In this document: one piece after another, positions 51,845 to 60,424 of the stretch
How positions within the stretch are numbered: position 1 is the first letter of the stretch
Layout: every line of letters starts with the position of its first letter
Assembly: GCA_013288815.1 (NCBI GenBank)
Contig: JABDBD010000013.1
Coordinates: 1-60,826, forward strand
Direction: 5' to 3'
DNA: 60,826 nucleotides
Source: Gammaproteobacteria bacterium
GTDB taxonomy: Bacteria > Pseudomonadota > Gammaproteobacteria > DSM-16500
Notes under the pieces: generated by a model
What the model was told of the DNA's origin: nothing
Databases searched by the model: none
The model's input: the letters and a program-made list of their open reading frames with translations, nothing else
Program-made: the position numbers and the translations under genes

Positions 51845-53554
51845 TCAATTTTGCTTTGTTAGTAATACATCCATTTCGTGTGCTTCAAGCGGTTTGCTAA
51901 ATAATGGTCCTTGTCCATATTGGCAGCCGTTATCAATTAAGAAATTACATTGTGATTCAATTTCTATCTCTGCGGCAATAACAGTTATATTTAGTTCGTT
52001 AGCTTTATCGATGATGAGTTTCACGATTGTGACATCTTTATCGTTTTTTTCATTTCCTTGTATGGATGGGCAATCAATTTTTAAGGAAGTAATAGGAAAT
52101 TGTTTAAATCGATCAAAAGAAAAATGGTTTTTGTCAGTAGAGTCGATAGAGAGTATCAATGAAATAGGGCTTAAATTTTCTAGAATCGAATTATCATCAA
52201 CCTGGCTCGTTAAGGCAAGCTCTGTTGTTTCGAATTCAACCATGGCTGCCGGGTCAATATGCTGTAGTGCGTTATTTAACGTGGATTTAAATTCTGTGCT
52301 AGTTAATAGTTGAGCTGAAAAATTAACAGCAATGCTGAGTGATAGATTTTTGAGAGTATGCTCTCGCCAACATTGGAATTGTTGACACGCTGTTTCAATA
52401 GTCCATTTAGCTATGAGCGTCATTAGTCCAGATTTTTCAGCCCTGGGGAACAGATAATCAGGCGTGATAACGCCTAGTTGTGGATGCTGCCAACGTAATG
52501 ATGCTTCCATCCCAATAATTTTTTTTGTCTTTAATTCAAATTTTGGTTCATATACTATGAAAAATTCTTTTTTTTCTATAGCAACCTGTAAGCCTTGTTC
52601 AACGAAAAGTTGTTGTTGATGCCTTTTTATTAAATCGTCAGAAAAGACATAAAACGTTCCTCGTCCGTCTGTTTTTGCTTTATATAAAGCGATATCAGCA
52701 TGTTTTAATAAATCTGTTAGGTTATCACCGGCTGCTGGGAAATAGGCAATGCCAATGCTAGCACCTATATAAGCAATATGTTTACTTAGTTGAAAAGGTT
52801 TCGTCAGCTCTGCAATAATTTTTTTTGCTACAAGATGTGCGTCAGTGTCAGTTGTTAACCCAACGAGTAATATGACAAATTCGTCTCCACCAAATCGAGC
52901 GATGATATCTTCGCTGCGCAATACAGCCTGAATTCGTTTCGCAGCTATCTGTAAAAGTTCATCACCTGCCGGATGACCTAGCGTGTCATTGATTGTCTTA
53001 AAATGATCAAGATCGATATACAGAAGCGTTAAGATATTTTGATGTCTTTTTGCATTGGAAATCGCTCGCCTTCCTGTCTCATCAAAAGCATATCGATTCA
53101 TTAAGCCGGTTAAGCTATCATAATACGCCAGATGTTTTAGTTGTTTTTCTTGACGGTGGATTGTCATTTCTAGTGATGATTTTTCGACTGCTGCTATTAT
53201 TACCTTAACTAAGCTATGGTTATTATGCGTTCCTTTGATGATGTAATCAGTGGCTCCTTCTTTCATTGCGGCTACAGCAACAGTTTCGTTGCCTTGTCCT
53301 GTAAACATGACAACGGGAAGAAATTTGTTGCTTTTTCTAAGTTCTTTTACAAATTCGAGTCCATTCATATCGGGTAAGTCATAATCCAATAAGACGCAAT
53401 CAATTTTTTGCTCAACGCAAATCTTCAATGCATCGAAAGCATTATCTGCTTCAATGCATTGAAAGCTAGGACGTGGATATTCTATTAACATAGTTCGATA
53501 ACGAATAAGATCGATTAGATCGTCATCAACTATGAGAACTTTTAAGATATCCAT
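51845..53554 (-). CDS. Response regulator with active-looking GGDEF and degenerate EAL domain (diguanylate cyclase)
   Basis: Residues 1-120 form a receiver with Asp57 (CVLLDYDLPDMNG). Residues about 135-300 form a GGDEF domain with intact GGDEF (222-226) in ARFGGDEFVILL. Residues about 315-569 are EAL-like with EAS (350-352) for EAL and DSTDKN (471-476) where DDFGTG should be, so phosphodiesterase activity is probably lost; the EAL domain may serve as a c-di-GMP sensor. The opposite pattern occurs in the stressosome-linked protein at 38903. Convergent with the DOT1-like gene; 145 bp from the divergent CheB-CheR-kinase gene, which could be its kinase. Confidence 0.92.
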   Translation of the reverse strand: MDILKVLIVDDDLIDLIRYRTMLIEYPRPSFQCIEADNAFDALKICVEQKIDCVLLDYDLPDMNGLEFVKELRKSNKFLPVVMFTGQGNETVAVAAMKEGATDYIIKGTHNNHSLVKVIIAAVEKSSLEMTIHRQEKQLKHLAYYDSLTGLMNRYAFDETGRRAISNAKRHQNILTLLYIDLDHFKTINDTLGHPAGDELLQIAAKRIQAVLRSEDIIARFGGDEFVILLVGLTTDTDAHLVAKKIIAELTKPFQLSKHIAYIGASIGIAYFPAAGDNLTDLLKHADIALYKAKTDGRGTFYVFSDDLIKRHQQQLFVEQGLQVAIEKKEFFIVYEPKFELKTKKIIGMEASLRWQHPQLGVITPDYLFPRAEKSGLMTLIAKWTIETACQQFQCWREHTLKNLSLSIAVNFSAQLLTSTEFKSTLNNALQHIDPAAMVEFETTELALTSQVDDNSILENLSPISLILSIDSTDKNHFSFDRFKQFPITSLKIDCPSIQGNEKNDKDVTIVKLIIDKANELNITVIAAEIEIESQCNFLIDNGCQYGQGPLFSKPLEAHEMDVLLTKQN

Positions 53555-53699
53555 TTTGGAATCCCCAAAATATTCTAATGTAAATACGAATGGATGATTT
53601 TATAGTGGAGTTCGGATGAGCTCGCTATATTTAAACATAATTAAATAGTATATCCTATCATTAAAAAACATTCTTTGTTAAATTGATGGGAAGACTCTC

Positions 53700-56600
53700 A
53701 TGGCTACTACAGGGAAGTTATCAAAACCAAGACGACTTAAATCAACGTCATCGACATCTAAAGTGCGCGCATCCGCCCAGAAATCTCATAATATACAACC
53801 AGTCAATAAGAAACAGTTCTTGGTTGTTGGCATTGGAGCATCTGCAGGTGGGCTCGAGGCCCTCTCAAAATTGTTAAGCAAGCTTCCTACTGATACGGGT
53901 ATGGCATATGTTATTATCCAGCATCTCGATCCCACGCGTGAAAGTCTTTCTGTTGAGATTTTTTCAAGAAAAACCTTAATGCCAGTTAAGGAAATTACTA
54001 ATGATATGCGAGTGAAAGTTAATCATATCTATATTCTTCCGCCTAATCGTAATCTATCTATCATGAAGGGAGTATTAAAGCTAACACCGCGTATTGAGAC
54101 GCGCGCCCCCCATATGGTGATTGATTTTTTCTTTCAATCACTAGCTCTCGATCAAAAGAGTAAGGCCATAGGCATTGTGCTGTCAGGCACTGCGTCGGAT
54201 GGCACAAAAGGACTTGAAGCTATCAGATCGGAGTGTGGGCTGACAATCGCACAAGATCCGGCATCAGCTAAATACGGCGATATGCCTCGTAATGCCATCG
54301 TTGCCGGTGTTGTAGATCTGGTGCTCACGCCTCAGCAAATCGCAAGAGAACTTAGAAATTTTGAGCATTACTTACTGTTGATGCGGCAGGAAAAAGGTGT
54401 GGTTACTTCCCCAAAAGTGCCTCTAAAACTTGAGGGAGAAGCACTTAATAAAATCTTCATCATGCTGCGAAGTCAATCACAAGTTGATTTTAGTCATTAC
54501 AAGCATACGACCCTGAAACGACGTATTGCAAGACGAATGATCCTGCATAAAATGGAAAAGCTCACCGAGTATGTAGACTATCTTCAATCAAGCCCTCAAG
54601 AAGTCAGTGCATTATTCAATGATTTTCTGATTAATGTAACAGAATTTTTTCGTGACCCTGATGTTTTTATGGCGATGAAAAAACAAGCGTATCCGAAAAT
54701 TATAAAAAATAAAAAAGCCAACTCCCCCATTCGAATATGGATTGTTGGCTGTGCTACGGGAGAGGAGGTTTATTCAGTTGCTATTAGCTTATTAGAATAT
54801 CTGGATAGTGTGGGTCAGAAAACAATGATCCAAATTTTTGCTACAGACATTAGCGACACTGCTTTACAAAAAGCGCGCACAGGTATTTATCCCGAGAGCA
54901 TTCAAAAAAATATATCGAAAGAAAGGTTAAATCGATTCTTCATCAAAACTGAGAATGGGTATAAAATTGCAAAGTCTATCCGTGATATCTGCGTGTTCTC
55001 AAGACATGACATCATCATTGATCCACCATTTGCGAACATCGATCTTATTTGCTGTCGTAATCTTTTAATTTATTTTGATTCTACTCTTCAAAAACATGTA
55101 CTTCCGATCTTGCATTATGCTCTAAAACCCGAGGGTTTCCTTTGTTTGGGTCATTCAGAATCAGTAGGCAAACTCACGACACTATTCCGAGCAATCGACA
55201 AAAATAAAAACATCTACTCGCGCAGCGCGTCTACTGCTTCATCTAGATTACATCTTGGTGTTGCAGGTAGAATGCATGCGTTAAAAAAACAATACCCGAT
55301 AGCTGAAAAACCATCACAAGAAGCGCGCGAGTCTCTTAGTCTTCAACATGAGACAGAACAATTTCTCATAACAGAGTACGCACCAGCTGGCGTGGTGATA
55401 AACGATGATATGCAAATCATATTGGCCAGTGGAGATACTGCACCTTATCTCAAGCTGCCGCAAGGCCAGCTGAGTCTTAATTTTTTTAAGATGGTCAGGC
55501 AGGAGCTCGTTCAAGATTTGCGTATGATGATTCAGGTAGCAAAAAAGCAAAACAGCCGCGTAAAAAAGGAGAACATAAGCATTCGCGATAGTAGAGGTCA
55601 TGATCTTGTTCTCAATCTAATAGTTATTACAATCAGGGCAAAAACTAAGGAAAGAGAGGGTGCCTTCTTGATTCTCTTCGAATCGATTCCTGAGCTGCAA
55701 CAAGCTAGGTTATCTGAGTCTGAAAAAGTAGGTCGGGGATCTAAGCGGGTAACGATGCGTGAGATTGTCTTAAAAGATAGCCAGATCCAAACGCTCAAGA
55801 AGCAACTGGTCGAAGCAAGAGCCTATCAGGAATCATTGGCTGAAGATTATGAGGCAACTCAAGAGGCATTCACTTCTGTTAATGAAGAACTGCAAAGCAC
55901 TAATGAAGAATTTCAAAGTACAAATGAAGAGTTGGAAACAACTAAAGAAGAGATTCAGTCTGCGAATGAAGAGCTGACCACGCTTAATGACGAATTAGTG
56001 AATAGCAATACTAATTTAACAAAATTACACAGTGATCTTTTGAATCTGCTGGGAACGGTTAATATTCCTATTGTCATGGTAGGTATTAATAATAGACTCA
56101 GGCTCTATACTCCTACTGCTGGCAAGTTGTTGAATCTGTCGCATGCAGATGTCGGGCATCTTCTTGTTGAGGATATTAAATTAAATTGTAAAGACATTGA
56201 TTTGCAAGCCATGGTTTCAGAAGTCATAGAAACAATCACAACAAAAGAGCAAGAGATCCACACAAATGAAGGTCGCCATTTTCGGCTTCAAGTGCGCCCT
56301 TATAAAACGACGGAAAATACAATAGATGGTGCGGTGATTTCCTTTGTTGATATTACGCTGCTTAAGCGCAACCTGACTGAGAGTCAAAATGCTCTGGAAT
56401 ATGCAACTGATGTTGCAAGCACATACAAAAGAAATGAGAAAAAGTTAGAGCGCTCTAATACCGAGTTAGAGCAGTTTGCCTTTGTTGCATCGCATGATTT
56501 GAAAGCACCATTACGCGCAGTTGAAACATTGGCAACGTGGATTAGGGATGATAAGACTAGCAAGTTAAGTATTCAGGCAAAAGAAAATTTAAATTTACTG

Positions 56601-57134
56601 TTTAAACGCTCTCATCGTCTGTCAAATTTAATTGATGGAATTTTGCAATATTCCCGAATTGGCTTTGTAGATATCGACATTTCTAAAGTCGATACTCGAT
56701 CATTAGTCAAAGAAGTGATTGATACGCTAAGCCCTCCGAAAACATTCTCAATTTCATGCGCAGAGAATTTGCCCGTGTTAAAAACTCAAAAAGTCCAACT
56801 GGAACAAGTATTTTCTAATCTAATTAGCAACAGCATTAAATTCCACGATAGCAAGAGTGGACATATTGAAATTGGTGTAAAAAATGCTGGAAAATTTTAT
56901 GAATTTTTTGTGCGTGATGACGGGCCTGGAATTGCTCCAAAATATCATGAGAAAATTTTTGAGTTGTTTCAGACAGTACAGTCTCGAGATAAAATTGAGA
57001 GCACAGGGGTTGGCTTGAGTGTCGTTAAAAAAATTGTGATGTTACAGCATGGAAAAATCACTATGACCTCAACACCCGGAGAAGGAACGTGTGTTCGCTT
57101 TACATGGCCCAAGAAGTCTCACTTGGGTAGTTGA
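53700..57134 (+). CDS. CheB-CheR-PAS-histidine kinase fusion
   Basis: This 1,144-residue protein joins: CheB methylesterase (about 40-225; Ser48 in GIGASAGG, His75 in VIIQHLD, Asp167 in SGTASDG); CheR methyltransferase (about 245-510; NVTEFFRD 312-319, GCATGEE 350-356); a long coiled coil of repeats such as EELQSTNEEFQSTNEELETT; PAS (about 785-880); HisKA with His932 in ASHDLKAPLRAVETL; HATPase (RDDGPGIAPKYHEKIF, GVGLSVVKKI). All catalytic residues are present. Such fusions are common in soil and aquatic proteobacteria and act as signalling kinases outside standard chemotaxis. There is no receiver; a REC-GGDEF-EAL protein is encoded divergently, 145 bp away, and a chemoreceptor lies 1.2 kb downstream. 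A REC for CheB is missing. Confidence 0.95.
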   Translation: MATTGKLSKPRRLKSTSSTSKVRASAQKSHNIQPVNKKQFLVVGIGASAGGLEALSKLLSKLPTDTGMAYVIIQHLDPTRESLSVEIFSRKTLMPVKEITNDMRVKVNHIYILPPNRNLSIMKGVLKLTPRIETRAPHMVIDFFFQSLALDQKSKAIGIVLSGTASDGTKGLEAIRSECGLTIAQDPASAKYGDMPRNAIVAGVVDLVLTPQQIARELRNFEHYLLLMRQEKGVVTSPKVPLKLEGEALNKIFIMLRSQSQVDFSHYKHTTLKRRIARRMILHKMEKLTEYVDYLQSSPQEVSALFNDFLINVTEFFRDPDVFMAMKKQAYPKIIKNKKANSPIRIWIVGCATGEEVYSVAISLLEYLDSVGQKTMIQIFATDISDTALQKARTGIYPESIQKNISKERLNRFFIKTENGYKIAKSIRDICVFSRHDIIIDPPFANIDLICCRNLLIYFDSTLQKHVLPILHYALKPEGFLCLGHSESVGKLTTLFRAIDKNKNIYSRSASTASSRLHLGVAGRMHALKKQYPIAEKPSQEARESLSLQHETEQFLITEYAPAGVVINDDMQIILASGDTAPYLKLPQGQLSLNFFKMVRQELVQDLRMMIQVAKKQNSRVKKENISIRDSRGHDLVLNLIVITIRAKTKEREGAFLILFESIPELQQARLSESEKVGRGSKRVTMREIVLKDSQIQTLKKQLVEARAYQESLAEDYEATQEAFTSVNEELQSTNEEFQSTNEELETTKEEIQSANEELTTLNDELVNSNTNLTKLHSDLLNLLGTVNIPIVMVGINNRLRLYTPTAGKLLNLSHADVGHLLVEDIKLNCKDIDLQAMVSEVIETITTKEQEIHTNEGRHFRLQVRPYKTTENTIDGAVISFVDITLLKRNLTESQNALEYATDVASTYKRNEKKLERSNTELEQFAFVASHDLKAPLRAVETLATWIRDDKTSKLSIQAKENLNLLFKRSHRLSNLIDGILQYSRIGFVDIDISKVDTRSLVKEVIDTLSPPKTFSISCAENLPVLKTQKVQLEQVFSNLISNSIKFHDSKSGHIEIGVKNAGKFYEFFVRDDGPGIAPKYHEKIFELFQTVQSRDKIESTGVGLSVVKKIVMLQHGKITMTSTPGEGTCVRFTWPKKSHLGS

Positions 57135-57198
57135 GGATTTTGGCATGCTGTTTAGTCTAACGTATTCTTTCTCATAAGGGGTCTTACATACTTGATTC

Positions 57199-58170
57199 TC
57201 ATGTCTTAGGCTTGACGGTACTGCCTGGTTCTTTGTAGTGATCGGTAAGTTTTTTCCGTGTCATATCAAATACTTTTTGGCCTACTGCCATGCCGACAGA
57301 AACGCGAGCAGTTCCCCAGCCAACTCGAAATCGTTCTTGAAAAAAACGTAATTTTCCAAATTTTTTATCGATATGATCTTTAGATTCTTGCCAAACATCT
57401 TTTAATGCTTGCCAGGTGTTAGGAGGTGTTTTGTCAGGCGGTGTTCCATATTGCACGCTTCGCACGTAATTAAATGGGCCTGATGCAATTGCTGCGATTC
57501 CGGCTGCTGTGGAATTTGAAAAAAATTCTAACTGGCTTGATACCGCTTGAGGTTCCCGTCCGTTTTGATCTGCTGATATGTCTTTTGGTTTAGGTATGTA
57601 TGTTCGCATGAGATGGCGCGTTACTTCATAAATTCCACCAAAGGTAGTGTCGCGAAGCATTGTGGCAAATGTCCCTTTCATGAAAGTTCTGTACCTGCCA
57701 CGTGACAACATATCGTTAAAACTTGAGATAAAAGTATGATTTTTATCACTCCAGGCATGATATTTAACCGCAGAAAGCCAATTTGTTAATAATCCATTGA
57801 TGCTTCCTGCTGTTGTTCCAATGCAAAACTGAGTCGTTGATTCACTAAGGTGTAACTGCTCTCGCAAGTAAGGGTGCATATTATTTTTTAATTCACCTTG
57901 AGCAATATAGTAAACACTTCCAAGAAACGCCCGCTGTGTAACAGCTTGTAAAAATCCATGGTAAGGAGAACTAAAATTACTCCAAGATAAAAAAGCTCTT
58001 TTATGTGTGACAGACAAATATAATGCGCGATCCCAAGGATTAAATACGCCAGAACAAAATGTTCCAGTCAATAATCCACTGACGGTATCAATCTCTAACT
58101 TTTTTTGTATGCTGAGTGTTGTGCCTTTCTGATTTTTTTTCTCATCTTCGCTAGCGCGAGTGTTAGACAT
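57199..58170 (-). CDS. Mitochondrial-carrier-family-like protein (effector candidate)
   Basis: The 323-residue protein shows three carrier repeats of about 100 residues. Odd-helix signatures: PWDRAL (45-50), NWLSAVK (130-136, Pro lost) and PFNYVR (232-237). Each is followed by the even-helix pattern: FLQAVTQRAFLGSVYYIAQGEL, FMKGTFATMLRDTTFGGIYE and FRVGWGTARVSVGMAVGQKV. This is the signature layout of eukaryotic mitochondrial carriers (P-x-[DE]-x-x-[KR], then (D/G)xxRx...YE), including nearly matching length. In bacteria such proteins are rare; the Legionella effector LncP is one. The degenerate second signature makes transport uncertain. Convergent with the CheB-CheR kinase. Confidence 0.75.
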   Translation of the reverse strand: MSNTRASEDEKKNQKGTTLSIQKKLEIDTVSGLLTGTFCSGVFNPWDRALYLSVTHKRAFLSWSNFSSPYHGFLQAVTQRAFLGSVYYIAQGELKNNMHPYLREQLHLSESTTQFCIGTTAGSINGLLTNWLSAVKYHAWSDKNHTFISSFNDMLSRGRYRTFMKGTFATMLRDTTFGGIYEVTRHLMRTYIPKPKDISADQNGREPQAVSSQLEFFSNSTAAGIAAIASGPFNYVRSVQYGTPPDKTPPNTWQALKDVWQESKDHIDKKFGKLRFFQERFRVGWGTARVSVGMAVGQKVFDMTRKKLTDHYKEPGSTVKPKT

Positions 58171-58371
58171 GGTGTGTGTTCCTAGAGTGACCGGTTTATT
58201 TTAATTCATGGTCAGCATTATGCCATAACAATAGATGTTGCGCACTCATTATCCTGAATGCGGTGCAAATATTTATACCATAACAGGCTATAAAGTGTTC
58301 AATGATTGACGGCGAGGTTTAGATAAAGGGATAATAGAGTATATATCATTCTATTCGAACAGGGAGACTAT

Positions 58372-59829
58372 ATGAAATGGTCGGTAGGTTCAAAAATAGG
58401 AAGTATGAATGCTGTAGCTGTCGCTGTTTTGATTCTCATTAGTTTGTCTAGTTACTATTCCACAAATCGAATGATTGATGCGGTTGATTGGCGCGAACAT
58501 ACTTATGAGGTAATCAGTAATCTGAATTTTTTGTTATCCTCACTAATTGATGTAGAAACGGGTCAGCGAGGTTATTTAATCACGAACCAAGACCGTTTTT
58601 TAGAACCATACAATGCTGCATTGAAAGCGATCCCTGAAGAAGTCAAAACGCTAAAATTCTTAACCCAAGATAACATTAGCCAACAGCATCGGTTAGATGT
58701 GTTAGATCCTCTCATTGCGAGTAAATTATCAAGTGCTCAGCAATCACTTAAGTTAAAAGATCAAAAAGGACAATTAGTCGCAATGGATGCGGGTAAAAAA
58801 ATCATGGATGATATTCGCATTGTTGTTCAAGATATGCGAAACAATGAAGATGACTTGTTGAAACAACGAATAAAAGCATCTATATCTAGTATTAACTTAA
58901 TCTTTTTTGTGATTATTTACGGCACTGTGTTTGGAGTGATATTTTTAAGCTTGGTTGGAGTTGTTCTCACACGCAATATATCTAAGCCGCTACAAGCAAT
59001 GACAGTTGCTGCTAAGTTATTAAGTACATCAGTCAATGAAATTTTTGCCTCAATTTCACAGCTAGTCTCTGCGGGTAGTGAAACAGCAACAGCTGTCAAT
59101 GAAACAACAAGTACGATAGAAGAAGTTAAGCAGACTTCACATCTCACCAATCAAAAAGCAAAATCTGTTTCTGAGGATGCGCAACAAGTCGCTCAAATTT
59201 CGCAAAGCGGAAAAAAATCCATTCAAGAAACCAATGAAGATATGATGCGTATTCAAGATCAAATGGTATCAATAGCAGAAAGCATGATGAGATTAAGCGA
59301 ACAAACACAGGCGATCAGTAGCATTATCGAAACTGTGGATGACTTAGCTCAACAATCTAATTTGCTAGCTGTCAATGCATCTATCGAAGCAGAAAAAGCG
59401 GGTGATCAAGGAAAAGGTTTTCGAATTGTTGCTCAAGAAATAAAAAGCTTAGCAGATCAATCCAAGACTGCAACACATCGTGTGCGTGAAATATTATCCG
59501 ATGTGCAAAAAGCAACGAACACAGCAGTGCTTGCAACAGAGCAAGGAAGCAAAGTGGTTGATGCCGGCGTTAAAAAATCAGAAGAAACAGGCGAGTCAAT
59601 ACTGAAGCTTTCCACAAGCATGTCAGAAGCGGCACAAGCTGCAATGCAAATTGCCGCCTCTAGCCAACAACAATTAATCGGTGTTGAACAAGCTGCAATT
59701 GCCATGGAAAATATCAAGCAAGCAAGTTTGCAGAATGTTGATATCTCAAAAGCCTTAGAAGTTGCTGCTAATAATCTAAAAGCATTGGGTGTTAAGCTGG
59801 AAGGATTAATAGATAAATATAAAATTTAA
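58372..59829 (+). CDS. Methyl-accepting chemotaxis protein with CHASE3 sensor
   Basis: Signal anchor at about residues 10-28, a CHASE3 periplasmic domain (about 38-170; SLIDVETGQRGYLITNQDRFLEPY), a second membrane segment (about 176-200), HAMP-like linker, and a signalling domain (about 230-480) whose hairpin tip is VDDLAQQSNLLAVNASIEAE, close to the canonical AxQTNLLALNAAIEA tip. GGGAGA precedes the ATG. No CheA or CheW gene is near, so it probably works with a distant array or with the CheB-CheR kinase 1.2 kb upstream. 485 residues is ordinary. Confidence 0.93.
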   Translation: MKWSVGSKIGSMNAVAVAVLILISLSSYYSTNRMIDAVDWREHTYEVISNLNFLLSSLIDVETGQRGYLITNQDRFLEPYNAALKAIPEEVKTLKFLTQDNISQQHRLDVLDPLIASKLSSAQQSLKLKDQKGQLVAMDAGKKIMDDIRIVVQDMRNNEDDLLKQRIKASISSINLIFFVIIYGTVFGVIFLSLVGVVLTRNISKPLQAMTVAAKLLSTSVNEIFASISQLVSAGSETATAVNETTSTIEEVKQTSHLTNQKAKSVSEDAQQVAQISQSGKKSIQETNEDMMRIQDQMVSIAESMMRLSEQTQAISSIIETVDDLAQQSNLLAVNASIEAEKAGDQGKGFRIVAQEIKSLADQSKTATHRVREILSDVQKATNTAVLATEQGSKVVDAGVKKSEETGESILKLSTSMSEAAQAAMQIAASSQQQLIGVEQAAIAMENIKQASLQNVDISKALEVAANNLKALGVKLEGLIDKYKI

Positions 59830-59892
59830 ACTGTGGCATGACACGGTTTTACGTATACATTTCTGTAGCTTTGCTGTACTATCCCGAGCAAA

Positions 59893-60384
59893 ATGCTATT
59901 TGAATGGTGGTCGATTATGTTTTTTACTAAAATGCGTAAATCCTTTTTTACTCTGAGTACACTAGAATCGTTTACATATGTGGTTGCGTTCGTTTCTGCA
60001 AATGTCTATTCATATTATGACGAGGCCGATCACACATTTTTGACAAGGATGCTAGCATGCTTTCATACAGCTGCGACTCTCATGAAAATTAAAGATAATT
60101 TTGCTAGAAGTTCGCAAGAAGAAGATGCCTTAACATTTAAGGGTGTCACAACGGCTTCTACGGTTTGTGCAGCGGGGACACTTGTGAGCACATGCTTGGT
60201 CGATAATCCAGGGTGGAACTTAGTGAGCGCGGCAACAAACGCATCATGCAATTTTTTTGGTAGACTGGTGTCATCATCTTATCGAAAACATGTGGAAGAT
60301 GTTAAGTTTGATTCACTAGGCCACACATCAATGGCTGACGATCCGGGTGCGATTGAGTCTGATGCTGATTATCATCCTGCCTAG
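59893..60384 (+). CDS. Small hydrophobic protein of unknown function
   Basis: A 163-residue protein; start at ATG 59893, or ATG 59917 (MFFTKMRKS) which has GGTGG 6 bp upstream. Three to four hydrophobic stretches (TLESFTYVVAFVSANVYSYY, FLTRMLACFHTAATLM, TVCAAGTLVSTCLVD, LVSAATNASCNFFG) suggest a membrane protein. The C-terminal 40 residues are soluble and acidic (MADDPGAIESDADYHPA). No family recognised. Between the chemoreceptor and the HU-like gene, ending at a GC-rich hairpin. Confidence 0.55.
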   Translation: MLFEWWSIMFFTKMRKSFFTLSTLESFTYVVAFVSANVYSYYDEADHTFLTRMLACFHTAATLMKIKDNFARSSQEEDALTFKGVTTASTVCAAGTLVSTCLVDNPGWNLVSAATNASCNFFGRLVSSSYRKHVEDVKFDSLGHTSMADDPGAIESDADYHPA

Positions 60385-60393
60385 GTTAATTTA

Positions 60394-60414
60394 CCCCGCC
60401 CTGAAGGGGCGGGG
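60394..60414. terminator. GC-rich hairpin between convergent genes
   Basis: CCCCGCCC (60394-60401) pairs with GGGCGGGG (60407-60414) around TGAAG. It is located between the plus-strand gene ending at 60384 and the minus-strand HU-like gene ending at 60425. There is no T-run on either side, so it may pause or protect transcripts more than terminate them. Confidence 0.5.
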
Positions 60415-60424
60415 ACTATGTTGC

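Noticed and set aside
55314..55601. 95-codon minus-strand frame inside the CheB-CheR-kinase gene
   Set aside because: It lies opposite an uninterrupted multidomain gene and has no start context.
58291..58325. Possible sigma-28 promoter before the chemoreceptor (TAAA, about 16 bp, GGCGAGGT)
   Set aside because: The -10 part matches GCCGATAA poorly, and no flagellar genes are near.
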